Assembly (NCBI GenBank): GCA_019359745.1
Contig: JAHHGT010000006.1
Location: 89,371 to 153,370, forward strand
Direction of reading: 5' to 3'
DNA length: 64,000 bases
From: Aphanothece saxicola GSE-SYN-MK-01-06B
Lineage (GTDB): Bacteria > Cyanobacteriota > Cyanobacteriia > PCC-6307 > Cyanobiaceae
The notes below the pieces were generated by a model. The model saw nothing but the letters and a program-made list of their open reading frames with translations, did no database searches and was not told the DNA's origin. Every line of letters begins with the position of its first letter. Positions within the stretch are counted from its first letter, which is position 1. This document shows, one piece after another, positions 43,994-52,141 of this stretch. The position numbers and the translations under genes were made by a program.

Positions 43994-44743
43994 ATGAGCC
44001 AACCCAGCAGCGAAGTGATGATCGAGGCGCGGGCCGTCGAGAAGTGGTATCCCAACGGATTCCAGGCCTTGCGCGGCGCCAGCCTGACGGTGCGTCGCGG
44101 CGAGGTGGTGGTGATCATGGGCCCCTCGGGCTCGGGCAAGAGCACCTTCATCCGCACCTTCAATGCCCTGGAGGACTTCCAGAAGGGGAGCATCACCGTC
44201 GACGGCATCGTGCTCTCCGACGACCTGCGCAACATCGATGCCGTGCGCCGGGAGGTGGGGATGGTGTTCCAGCAGTTCAACCTGTTTCCCCACCTCTCGG
44301 TGCTCGACAACCTCACACTGGCTCCGGTGCTCGTCCGCAAGCGCCCGAAGGCCGAGGTGGAGAAGCAGGCCTGGGCCCTGCTGGAGCGGGTGGGCATCGC
44401 CGAACAGGCCGGCAAGTATCCCGGCCAGCTCTCTGGGGGCCAGCAGCAGCGGGTGGCGATCGCCCGGGCCCTCTGCATGGAGCCCCGCATCCTGCTGTTT
44501 GATGAACCCACCAGCGCCCTCGACCCGGAGATGGTTCGGGAGGTGCTGGAGGTGATGCAGAACCTCGCCGACGACGACATCACCATGGTGGTGGTGACCC
44601 ACGAGGTGAAGTTCGCCCGCCATGTGGCCCACCGGGTGGTGCTGATGGCCGATGGCGAGGTGGTGGAGGAGGCCGAACCGGAGGTGTTCTTCACCAACCC
44701 CAGCCACGAGCGCACCCGCCGCTTCCTGAATCAGATCCTCTGA
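43994..44743 (+). CDS. aapP: Amino-acid ABC transporter ATPase (AapP-type)
   Basis: A 249-residue ATPase with Walker A GPSGSGKST (around residue 43), Q-loop FQQFNLFPHLSVLDN, signature LSGGQQQRVAIARAL, Walker B ILLFDEPTSALDP and switch histidine VVVTHEV. It is a polar amino-acid type (GlnQ/AapP) without an extra regulatory domain. It closes the operon that begins with ndhF3. The convergent GH57 gene ends 22 bases beyond its stop. Confidence 0.95.
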   Translation: MSQPSSEVMIEARAVEKWYPNGFQALRGASLTVRRGEVVVIMGPSGSGKSTFIRTFNALEDFQKGSITVDGIVLSDDLRNIDAVRREVGMVFQQFNLFPHLSVLDNLTLAPVLVRKRPKAEVEKQAWALLERVGIAEQAGKYPGQLSGGQQQRVAIARALCMEPRILLFDEPTSALDPEMVREVLEVMQNLADDDITMVVVTHEVKFARHVAHRVVLMADGEVVEEAEPEVFFTNPSHERTRRFLNQIL

Positions 44744-44765
44744 GGCAGACCACCACTGGGAGTCC

Positions 44766-46331
44766 CTAGCCCCTGGTCGCCCAGTCGGCCGCATTCAAGT
44801 CCGGGAACAGCCCGTCCTCCCGCTGCACCCCCACCAGCCATTCCCGGGGCAGGTCGGTGCCGTGCTCAAGGGCGTCGATCAGGCGCCAGAAACGGTCGAG
44901 GTGGCGGCGGATCCGCTCGCGGGCCAGGCCGGTGGTGGTGCCGGCCCGCAGGATGAAGCTCCAGTCGGAGCTCTGGGCCAGCAGCAGTTCGCGCCCCGCC
45001 TGGGTGAGCAGGGCGCGCTGGTCGGTGCTGCCCACACCCCTGTTGACCCGCTGCACCATGGCGCGGGACGCCCGCTGCCACTCCGCCACGACCCAGGCGT
45101 TGGTGTCGTTCAGCCAGTAGTCGTGGTACCCCCCCTGGCCCCAGCTCGAGGGCGCCGGCCGGCAGACCTGCAGGGCCCGGTTCTGGCTGAGCACGTCGCG
45201 CAGGTGGGTGAAGCCCACGTCCATCGCCGGGCCCTGGCGAAACAGCTCGGCCAGGAACTGGGGCCCTTCAAACCACCAGTGGCCGAACAGTTCGGCATCG
45301 AAGGGCGCCACCAGCAGCGGCGGCGGCTCGATCGTGGCGGCCAGCTGGGCCATCTGCCCGGAGCGACCGCGAAGGAACGCCGCCGCATGCTCCTTCACCT
45401 TGTCCGCCGCCCGCTCCGGGTCGTAGGGCTGCTTCAGCTCCAGGGGACAGCCCTGGGCACTGACCCGATGCAATTTGAGCCCCAGGGGGCGCCGGTCGCG
45501 GATGCCGAGGGCGCCCAGCGCCTCTTCCGGAAGATCCCAGCCCAGGTCGCGGTGAAACTCCCGGTAGGCGCCGTCGCCGGGATAGCCCTGGCTGGCACTC
45601 CACACCGGCAGGGTGGATTCGCTGTCGCGGGCGAAAAAGGCCACCCCGGCGGTGGAGCAGATCGGCGCATAGACCCCGTAGCGGGGACGGGGCAGGCCAT
45701 GGAGCAGGCCATGGCCATCGAGCAGGGAGTAGCGCAGGCCACACTCGGCCAGGAGCCGGTCGAGATCCTCGTAATAGGCACACTCCGGCAGCCAGATCCC
45801 CAGGGGGCGCACACCGAGCAGGCGCTGGTGTTCCCGCACGGCGGTGAGCAGCTGGGCCCGCACCGCCTCGGGCGAATCCCGCAGCAGGGGCAGGTAGCCG
45901 TGGGTGGCGCCGCAGGTGATCAGATCGAGGACCCCCTGCTCCTGCAGCCGCCGGAACCCGGGCAGCAGGCTCCCCCCCAGCTGCTGCCATTGGGCCTCGA
46001 TGGCCGCGAGCGTGGTCTGGAGCTGGCGGGCCGGCAGCGCCAGCTCCGGATCCGCCTGGTCAAGCAGGGTGCGGCGCAGGGCCAGCCAGGCCGGGAAACG
46101 GTTGTTCAGGGCCCTGTCGCTCAGCAGCGACAGCAGGGTGGGGGAGAGGCCGAGGGTGAGTTTCGGCTGCTGCTCCGGGTCGGCGGCGGCCCGCTCCAGT
46201 ACGGCCAGCAGGGGCAGATAACATTCCTGCAGGGCTTGGAAGTACCAGTCCTCCTCCAGCGAGCCCGGTTCTCCCGATCGCACATAGGGGAGGTGGGCAT
46301 GCAACACCAGGGCCAGATCGCCTGCGGCCAT
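44766..46331 (-). CDS. GH57 family enzyme, probable 1,4-alpha-glucan branching enzyme or related
   Basis: A 521-residue GH57 protein. Motifs in order are LVLHAHLPYVR (region 1), ITCGATHGYLPLL (region 2), IWLPECAYYEDLD with the nucleophile Glu (region 3) and PFDAELFGHWWFEGP with the acid/base Asp (region 4). A C-terminal helical domain ends the protein. This matches the GH57 branching-enzyme subfamily of cyanobacteria and Thermus. It would act on glycogen in the cytoplasm, working with GlgA encoded about 30 kb away. Amylase-type activity remains possible. It is divergent from leuA. Confidence 0.88.
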   Translation of the reverse strand: MAAGDLALVLHAHLPYVRSGEPGSLEEDWYFQALQECYLPLLAVLERAAADPEQQPKLTLGLSPTLLSLLSDRALNNRFPAWLALRRTLLDQADPELALPARQLQTTLAAIEAQWQQLGGSLLPGFRRLQEQGVLDLITCGATHGYLPLLRDSPEAVRAQLLTAVREHQRLLGVRPLGIWLPECAYYEDLDRLLAECGLRYSLLDGHGLLHGLPRPRYGVYAPICSTAGVAFFARDSESTLPVWSASQGYPGDGAYREFHRDLGWDLPEEALGALGIRDRRPLGLKLHRVSAQGCPLELKQPYDPERAADKVKEHAAAFLRGRSGQMAQLAATIEPPPLLVAPFDAELFGHWWFEGPQFLAELFRQGPAMDVGFTHLRDVLSQNRALQVCRPAPSSWGQGGYHDYWLNDTNAWVVAEWQRASRAMVQRVNRGVGSTDQRALLTQAGRELLLAQSSDWSFILRAGTTTGLARERIRRHLDRFWRLIDALEHGTDLPREWLVGVQREDGLFPDLNAADWATRG

Positions 46332-46390
46332 GGGGAAACCTCTGTGGCGCCACTGTACGTTCCGCTCCCTGGACAGGGCCGACCGGCCCC

Positions 46391-46396
46391 TAGAGT
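46391..46396 (+). promoter_or_regulatory. Possible -10 box for leuA
   Basis: TAGAGT lies 32 bases before the leuA ATG, with TGGACA (46370-46375) 15 bases upstream as a possible -35 of short spacing. The nine-base string TAGAGTGCC is the same as the one before glgA. Confidence 0.35.
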
Positions 46397-46428
46397 GCCC
46401 CTAACTCATAGCTGTTCCGCTTAACCCC

Positions 46429-48054
46429 ATGGCCCGCGATCCCGGCCGGGTATTGATCTTCGATACCACCCTCCGCGACGGGGAGCAGTCCCCTGGCGCC
46501 AGCCTCAACCTGGAGGAGAAGCTCGCGATCGCCCAGCAACTGGCCCGCCTGGGGGTGGACATCATCGAGGCCGGCTTCCCCTTCGCCAGCAGCGGCGATT
46601 TTCACGCCGTTCAAAAGATCGCCGCCACCGTGGGGACCACGGAAGGGCCGGTGATCTGCGGCCTGGCCCGCGCCGCCAGCGGCGACATCAAGGCCTGCGC
46701 CGAAGCCGTGGCCCCGGCGGCCCACCGGCGCATCCACACCTTCATCGCCACCAGCGACATCCACCTGGAGCACAAGCTGCGCAAGAGCCGCGCCGAGGTG
46801 ATCGCCATCACCGCGGAGATGGTGGCCTATGCCCGCTCCCTGGTCGACGACGTGGAGTTCTCCTGCGAGGACGCCGGCCGCAGCGACCCGGAGTTCATGC
46901 ATCAGGTGATCGAGACGGCGATCAACGCCGGCGCCACCACCATCAACATCCCTGACACGGTGGGCTACACCACCCCGGCCGAATTCGGCGCGATCATCGC
47001 CGGCATCAACCGCTCGGTGCCCAATATCGACCAGGCGGTGATCTCGGTGCATGGGCACAACGACCTGGGCCTGGCCGTCGCCAACTTTCTCGAGGCCGTC
47101 AAGAACGGCGCCCGCCAGCTGGAGTGCACCATCAACGGCATCGGCGAACGGGCCGGCAACGCCTCCCTCGAGGAGCTGGTGATGGCGTTGCATGTGCGCC
47201 GCAGCTACTTCAACCCCTTCCTGGGCCGGCCGGCCGAGCAGCGCGATCCGCTCACCAACGTGCGCACCGAGGAGATCACCAAGACCTCCCGCCTGGTGTC
47301 CAATCTCACCGGCATGGCCGTCCAGCCCAACAAGGCGATCGTGGGGGCCAACGCCTTCGCCCATGAATCCGGCATCCACCAGGACGGCGTGCTCAAGAAC
47401 CGGCTCACCTACGAGATCATCGATGCCCGCACCGTCGGCCTGGCCGACAACCGCCTCTCGCTGGGCAAGCTCTCGGGCCGCAGCGCCTTCCGGGCCCGGC
47501 TGGAGGAGCTCGGCTACAGCCTGGAGCGAAACGACCTCGACGACGCCTTCGCCCGTTTCAAGGAGCTGGCCGACCGCAAACGGGAGATCACCGACAGGGA
47601 TCTCGAAGCGATCGTCAGTGAGCAGGTGCAGCAGCAGGACGGCCCCCGCTATGTCCTGCAGTCGGTGCAGGTGAGTTGCGGCACCAACCTGCAGCCCACC
47701 GCCACCGTCACCCTGCGCGATGGCGACGGCATCGACCTGACCGAGGCGGCCATCGGCACCGGTCCGGTGGATGCGGTCTGCCAGGCCCTCAACCACCTGG
47801 CCCAGGTGCCGAACGAGCTGGTGGAGTTCAGCATCAAGTCCGTCACCGAGGGCATCGATGCCATGGGCGAGGTGACCATCCGCCTGCGCCACCAGGGGGT
47901 ACTCTATTCGGGCCATGCGGCCGACACCGACATCGTCGTGGCGGCGGCCCATGCGTTCGTGAACGCCCTCAACCGGCTGGTCTCCGGCAGCCAGCGCGCC
48001 CCGCTCCATCCCCAGAAGACGGCGCTTCCGGTGGCGGAACTGCCGCGTCTGTGA
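46429..48054 (+). CDS. leuA: 2-isopropylmalate synthase
   Basis: A full-length 541-residue enzyme. The start has [18 protein letters not shown] (HMGL domain, metal-binding Asp), [14 protein letters not shown] carries the HxH metal site, and [19 protein letters not shown] is near residue 235. The C-terminal third is the LeuA dimer domain that binds leucine. It makes 2-isopropylmalate from acetyl-CoA and 2-oxoisovalerate, the first leucine step, and is normally feedback-inhibited. Its stop overlaps the start of an ABC permease gene (GTGA). Confidence 0.96.
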   Translation: MARDPGRVLIFDTTLRDGEQSPGASLNLEEKLAIAQQLARLGVDIIEAGFPFASSGDFHAVQKIAATVGTTEGPVICGLARAASGDIKACAEAVAPAAHRRIHTFIATSDIHLEHKLRKSRAEVIAITAEMVAYARSLVDDVEFSCEDAGRSDPEFMHQVIETAINAGATTINIPDTVGYTTPAEFGAIIAGINRSVPNIDQAVISVHGHNDLGLAVANFLEAVKNGARQLECTINGIGERAGNASLEELVMALHVRRSYFNPFLGRPAEQRDPLTNVRTEEITKTSRLVSNLTGMAVQPNKAIVGANAFAHESGIHQDGVLKNRLTYEIIDARTVGLADNRLSLGKLSGRSAFRARLEELGYSLERNDLDDAFARFKELADRKREITDRDLEAIVSEQVQQQDGPRYVLQSVQVSCGTNLQPTATVTLRDGDGIDLTEAAIGTGPVDAVCQALNHLAQVPNELVEFSIKSVTEGIDAMGEVTIRLRHQGVLYSGHAADTDIVVAAAHAFVNALNRLVSGSQRAPLHPQKTALPVAELPRL

Positions 48055-48887
48055 ACGCCCCCAATCGCTCCTCCCTGGCCACGGGCCTGCAGCTCGCCCT
48101 GCTGCTGCTGGTGGCGGTGCTGCTGCTGCTGCCCCTGCTCTGGCTGGTGAGCACCTCCCTCAAGGGGCCGGCGGAGGACATCTTCACCAGCCCCCCGGCC
48201 CTGCTGCCGAGCCAGCCGAGCCTGGAGGCCTACGGCCGCCTGTTCGCCGCCAATCCCATGGGCACCTACCTGCTCAACAGCACGATCGTCAGCGCCCTGG
48301 CGGTGCTGGCCAACCTGCTGTTCTGCTCCCTGGCGGCCTATCCCCTGGCGCGGATGCGCTTCCGCGGCCGCGGGCTGGTGCTGGCCCTGGTGGTGGCCAC
48401 GATCCTGATCCCCTTCCAGGTGGTGATGATCCCGCTCTATCTGCTGATGGTGCAGATCGGCCTGCGCAACTCCCTCTGGGCCCTGATCGTGCCCCAGGCG
48501 GCCACGGCCTTCGGCATCTTCCTGCTGCGGCAGAGCTTCCTGGCGGTGCCGGTGGAGCTGGAGGAGGCGGCCCGGATCGATGGCTGCACCCCCGTCGGCG
48601 AGTGGTGGAACGTGATGCTGCCGGCGGCGCGGGCCGATCTGATCACCCTGGCGATGTTCGTGTTCATCGGCACCTGGAGTGATTTCCTCTGGCCCCTGAT
48701 CATTCTCGACGACCCCAATCTCTACACCCTGCCTTTGGGCTTGCAGCAGCTGGCCAGCAGTTTCTCCCTCGATTGGCGCCTGGTCGCGGCCGGGTCGGTG
48801 GTCTCGATCCTGCCGGTGCTGCTGCTGTTCGTGCTGCTGCAGCGCTACATCCTGCCCAGTGCGAGCGGCGATGCCGTGAAGGGCTGA
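48051..48887 (+). CDS. Carbohydrate ABC transporter permease (MalG type), no partner nearby
   Basis: A 278-residue permease with six helices starting at a GTG that overlaps the leuA stop. It has [19 protein letters not shown] after the first helix, the EAA loop [18 protein letters not shown] that contacts the ATPase, and [20 protein letters not shown] near the C-terminus, as in MalG/GgtD. Such permeases need a MalF-type partner, a binding protein and an ATPase, none of which is in the window. It therefore must pair with genes elsewhere or be a remnant. The sequence shows no truncation. Confidence 0.88.
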   Translation: MNAPNRSSLATGLQLALLLLVAVLLLLPLLWLVSTSLKGPAEDIFTSPPALLPSQPSLEAYGRLFAANPMGTYLLNSTIVSALAVLANLLFCSLAAYPLARMRFRGRGLVLALVVATILIPFQVVMIPLYLLMVQIGLRNSLWALIVPQAATAFGIFLLRQSFLAVPVELEEAARIDGCTPVGEWWNVMLPAARADLITLAMFVFIGTWSDFLWPLIILDDPNLYTLPLGLQQLASSFSLDWRLVAAGSVVSILPVLLLFVLLQRYILPSASGDAVKG

Positions 48888-48898
48888 CCCCGAGATCC

Positions 48899-49378
48899 TC
48901 AGGGGCTTGCAGGCGCTGGCGGGCGGATGACGCCGCCGTCGCTGCGGTCGGACGCCGCGGGTCCCGTCGCCGGCATCGGCGCCGCGGGGGAAAACTCCGG
49001 ATCCGCCTGGGGGCGCCGGGTGGCGCGGCCCTGCATGTCGGCCAGGGCGGAACGCCACTGCTCCTGCTGCCGCTCGAGCGCTTCCAGCCGCTGGGCGCCG
49101 CTTTCGAGCGTCTGCAACCGTCCCACCATCGCCCGCTGCTGCTCCTCCAGCACGGAGGTGCGATCCAGAGCCCGGCTGTTCTCCAGTCCCTGCAGGCGCT
49201 GCTCCAACCGCATCAGCCGCTGGTTCTGCTCCAGGGTCTTGCTGAGAATCACCAGGAACAGCACCGCCAGCATGGTGCTCAGGCCGATCTGCAGCCAGCC
49301 GGTCCAGATCGGCGGGCCCAGGGGTGCCTGCGGAGGGCGCCTGGCGCCGTCGTCGTCGCGGTCGGTGATCGAGACCAT
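48899..49378 (-). CDS. Hypothetical membrane-anchored coiled-coil protein
   Basis: No family is recognised. From ATG 49378 (AGGGGG just upstream; ATG 49411 is an alternative) the protein has about 159 residues. There is a short charged start, one membrane helix (about residues 25-45, WLQIGLSTMLAVLFLVIL), then a coiled coil of roughly 70 residues rich in Glu, Gln, Arg and Leu (EQNQRLMRLEQRLQGLEN). A disordered Pro/Ala tail follows. It lies downstream of the PGM1-like ligase on the same strand, so the two may be co-transcribed. Its stop lies 11 bases from the end of the convergent permease gene. Confidence 0.65.
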   Translation of the reverse strand: MVSITDRDDDGARRPPQAPLGPPIWTGWLQIGLSTMLAVLFLVILSKTLEQNQRLMRLEQRLQGLENSRALDRTSVLEEQQRAMVGRLQTLESGAQRLEALERQQEQWRSALADMQGRATRRPQADPEFSPAAPMPATGPAASDRSDGGVIRPPAPASP

Positions 49379-49422
49379 GCGCCCCCTGTGCTGCCCCATC
49401 CTGCCCTGCATGGCCCGGGCCG

Positions 49423-50955
49423 TCAGCCGACTGGCAGCGGGAGGGAGGCATCACTGCGGACGCTGGCGCCGGCCAGCAGTTCCGTCACGGTGGAGCGGTA
49501 GACGGCCGAGGCCTGCTCCGGATCCCGGCCGATGCAGGTCATGCCCAGCTTGCCGAACTCCGAAAGGCAACCCAGCAGGTGAAAGACGCTGCCCTGCAAT
49601 CGGGCGGGGTCGTAGTGCAGGCCGGCCTCGGCGACGATGTCGATCAGGTCGAGGGGCATCAGCCCCCGCAACCGGGGGTCGCTGAAGTTGTCGGTGGCGC
49701 GGTAGTGCAGCGGTTGGCCGGTGGGGGAGAGGAAGCAGCCCGTGGCGGGATCCAGGCTGCCGGCGGTGATCGCCCGCAGGGCCATGAACGGATGGGTGGT
49801 GCCGCCCTGACGCAGGTTGACCTCGATGGCCTGGAGATCCCACGTCTCACCGAAGCGGCGGGCGATGAAGTCGACCCCGTAGCGCTCCAGGGCCCCTTCG
49901 GCGGCGAGGGCCTGGCCGACGGCCCGGCCGTGCTGCATCAGCGCCACCCGGTAGGGCTCGGCCGCGGGGAAGCAGCAGCCCAGATACGTCTGGCCACCGG
50001 GGCCCCCGAGGATCTGCTCGTGGGTGGAGAGCACCTCCACCAGCCCCCCCGGATGGATCGTGCCCTGCACACTCGGGGAACGGAGCTCGGCACCACCCTC
50101 CAGCCAGGCCTCCGCCAGCGCCCCCTGCTGGGCCAGCAGCTCCGTCCAGGCGGTCGACGGCATCGGCAAGCCCTCCAGCGCTTCGCCGAGGCGGAGAACC
50201 CGCTCCCGCCTGGAGAGGCCGGCCAGGGCCAGGGGGTTGAAGTCGAGCCGGGCATTGCCTTCGCCGCTGAAGCCCTCGTTGAGCTTGATCACGCAACCGC
50301 CCAGTTCGGGATGGGAGTCCCAGAGATCGGCCACCGCCTCCGCCAGATCCCCGGGGCTGTGGGCCAGCCCGGTGCCGGGGGGATGGGGAACGCCGCAGCG
50401 GCCGAACAGTTCCCGGCTGCCCGCCTTGGTGCCCCAGTAGCCCAGGGCCGGGTCGGTGCCCAGCAGGGGCACCTGCAGTCGTTCGGAAAGTGTCTTCTCC
50501 AGCTCCGTCACCACGTAGCAGTTGATGAAACTGCGGCCGGGCCGCAGTTGTTCGCGGATCCTCCCCAGCAGGGCCGGACGCTCCAGCAGCTTCTGGGTGA
50601 GCGGCCGGGCGGAGCCGTCATCGGTGTCGAACAGGTGCAGGCGGCGGCGGGCATGAGAGGTGGGGACGCCGGGCATCAGCTCCAGCACGGCGTCCACCAC
50701 CAGCTCCGGCAGCAGCTTGCTGGTCACGTAGACCACCTGCACCCCGGGGTTGCGGAGCCGCATCAGGGAGAACAGCTGCCGTTCTTCGTAGTGGTGGGCC
50801 CCGGTCACCAGGGCCAGCTGGGAGGGATCCATGGTCAGCGACGGCACCATCAGCAGATCGAAGTCCGCCCCGGGCCCGCCGGCAGCGGCCTCGCCATGCT
50901 CCCGGCCCCAGGGGGCCTGCAGCTGCCCCTGCAGTTCTCGGAAGCTCAAGACCAC
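49423..50955 (-). CDS. ATP-grasp ligase related to peptide ligase PGM1
   Basis: A 510-residue protein starting at a GTG. The first ~170 residues form a pre-grasp domain with LLMVPSLTMDPSQLALVTGA. The ATP-grasp part follows: GTDPALGYWGTKAGSRELF, CVIKLNEGFSGEGNARLDFN and LQAIEVNLRQGGTTHPFMAL, which holds the Mg2+-binding Glu and Asn. The C-terminal piece, with VFHLLGCLSEFGKLGMTCIG, matches the PGM1 C-terminal region of actinobacterial pheganomycin ligase relatives. Such enzymes join amino acids or peptides through acyl phosphates. The substrate is unknown and no biosynthetic cluster surrounds it, so a primary-metabolism ligase role is possible. Confidence 0.78.
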   Translation of the reverse strand: MVLSFRELQGQLQAPWGREHGEAAAGGPGADFDLLMVPSLTMDPSQLALVTGAHHYEERQLFSLMRLRNPGVQVVYVTSKLLPELVVDAVLELMPGVPTSHARRRLHLFDTDDGSARPLTQKLLERPALLGRIREQLRPGRSFINCYVVTELEKTLSERLQVPLLGTDPALGYWGTKAGSRELFGRCGVPHPPGTGLAHSPGDLAEAVADLWDSHPELGGCVIKLNEGFSGEGNARLDFNPLALAGLSRRERVLRLGEALEGLPMPSTAWTELLAQQGALAEAWLEGGAELRSPSVQGTIHPGGLVEVLSTHEQILGGPGGQTYLGCCFPAAEPYRVALMQHGRAVGQALAAEGALERYGVDFIARRFGETWDLQAIEVNLRQGGTTHPFMALRAITAGSLDPATGCFLSPTGQPLHYRATDNFSDPRLRGLMPLDLIDIVAEAGLHYDPARLQGSVFHLLGCLSEFGKLGMTCIGRDPEQASAVYRSTVTELLAGASVRSDASLPLPVG

Positions 50956-51006
50956 GGCGGAATGGGCGGAATGTCGTCATGCTGCACCCAACAACGGCCA
51001 GCGCCA

Positions 51007-51312
51007 ATGGAGTCCATCGCGGTGAGCGCCCTTGGCTACGGGGCCGCCTCGTTGACCACCCTCAGCCTCTTCCCCCAGGCCGTGAAGACCGTGCGCAGCG
51101 GCGACACCAGCGCCATCTCCCTGCGGATGTACGGCCTGTTCACCCTGGGAATCCTGGCCTGGGCCGCCTACGGACTGCTCAAGTCCGATGGGCCGGTGAT
51201 CGTCGCCAACCTGATCACCCTGGTGCCGGCGACGGTGGTGCTGGAACGCAAGCTGCGGGCCCTACTGGAGGGGCGGGAGCGCTGGGGCCGTGGTCCCCGG
51301 GGGAGGGGCTGA
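51007..51312 (+). CDS. SemiSWEET-type sugar transporter (MtN3/PQ-loop)
   Basis: A 101-residue three-helix protein with a single MtN3 unit: LGYGAASLTTLSLFPQAVKT holds the PQ motif, and SAISLRMYGLFTLGILAWAAYG is the second helix with the family Ser/Tyr pattern. VIVANLITLVPATVVL follows. Bacterial SemiSWEETs dimerise to form a sugar channel in the plasma membrane. ATG 51007 gives the family length, and a longer frame from ATG 50971 adds 12 cysteine-containing residues. It is divergent from the ATP-grasp gene and one base ahead of crcB. Confidence 0.87.
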   Translation: MESIAVSALGYGAASLTTLSLFPQAVKTVRSGDTSAISLRMYGLFTLGILAWAAYGLLKSDGPVIVANLITLVPATVVLERKLRALLEGRERWGRGPRGRG

Positions 51313-51313
51313 G

Positions 51314-51697
51314 ATGGCGGCACCAGCAAGCAACGACGCCCTGTTCGTGGCGCTCGGTGCGGTGCCTGGGGCCTGGTTGCGCTTCCGGGTCGTCAACCAT
51401 TTCGAGCCGATGCTGCCCCGCAAGCACTGGGGCACCTTCGGGGTGAACCTGATCGCCTGCTTCGCCATCGGTCTGCTGGTGAGCCTGCAGACCAGCTGCG
51501 GCCTGGCCGCCGACCGCACCCTGCTGCTGCTGGGCACGGGTTTCCTGGGCAGCTTCAGCACCTTCTCCACCTGGATCACCGAACTGCATGACACCATCCA
51601 GCGGCGGCAACGTCGGGAGGCCGTCCTGCTCTGCGGCGGTTCGGTGCTGGGGGGGCTGCTGGCCGTGGCGGCCGGCCTGGCCCTGGGCAGCTCCTAG
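51314..51697 (+). CDS. crcB: Fluoride channel CrcB/Fluc, first subunit
   Basis: A 127-residue four-helix protein. GAVPGAWLRFRV (the GAxxGAxxRY-type start), GTFGVNLIACFAIGLL with the pore Asn, and GTGFLGSFSTFSTWITEL with the TFST segment that binds the central Na+ and fluoride are all present. Two adjacent crcB genes usually encode the two halves of a heterodimeric fluoride exporter. The ATG at 51314 follows the SemiSWEET stop by one base. Confidence 0.92.
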   Translation: MAAPASNDALFVALGAVPGAWLRFRVVNHFEPMLPRKHWGTFGVNLIACFAIGLLVSLQTSCGLAADRTLLLLGTGFLGSFSTFSTWITELHDTIQRRQRREAVLLCGGSVLGGLLAVAAGLALGSS

Positions 51698-51706
51698 GAG
51701 GGACCC

Positions 51707-52141
51707 ATGGCACCTCCCACCACCGAAAGCCCCCCCAGCCTGCGCCGCGAAGCGCGGGACCTGCTGTTGGTGGCTGGCGGTGCCATCCCTGGTGCCCTGC
51801 TGCGCTGGCAGCTGGAGGACCTGGGCAAGGGCCTGGTGGGGGGCCATGCCGGGCTGATCGAGTCCGATCTGGTGGCCAACCTGCTCGGCACGTTCCTGCT
51901 CGGTGTGATTGCGGGGCTGCCAGCACCCCGACCCCGGCTGATGCTGCTGGCGGGCATCGGCTTCTGCGGCTCGCTCACCACCTTCAGCAGCTGGATGCTG
52001 CAGATCAGCCTGGCCCTGCGACGCGGCCGCCCCGATAAAGCCCTGGCCGTGGTGCTGATCAGCCTGCTGGCGGGACTGGTAGCGGTGGGTGTGGGTCTGG
52101 TGGTGGGCCGCCGGCTCGGCCATCGGCGCCTCAGGCGCTGA
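51707..52141 (+). CDS. crcB: Fluoride channel CrcB/Fluc, second subunit
   Basis: A 144-residue CrcB with GAIPGALLRWQL, SDLVANLLGTFLLGVI (pore Asn) and GFCGSLTTFSSWMLQI, the TTFSS version of the ion-binding segment, ending in an arginine-rich tail. It begins nine bases after the first copy, with AGGAGGG six bases before the ATG. The pair would form a dual-topology heterodimer that lets fluoride leave the cell. Its 3' end overlaps the convergent HD-phosphodiesterase gene by eleven bases. Confidence 0.92.
   Translation: MAPPTTESPPSLRREARDLLLVAGGAIPGALLRWQLEDLGKGLVGGHAGLIESDLVANLLGTFLLGVIAGLPAPRPRLMLLAGIGFCGSLTTFSSWMLQISLALRRGRPDKALAVVLISLLAGLVAVGVGLVVGRRLGHRRLRR

Noticed and set aside
46390..48009. 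Minus-strand frame of about 540 codons antisense to leuA
   Set aside because: The leuA frame has every catalytic motif; the antisense reading has none.
51200..51320. Fluoride riboswitch before crcB
   Set aside because: The region upstream of crcB is SemiSWEET coding sequence and shows no match to the conserved riboswitch core.
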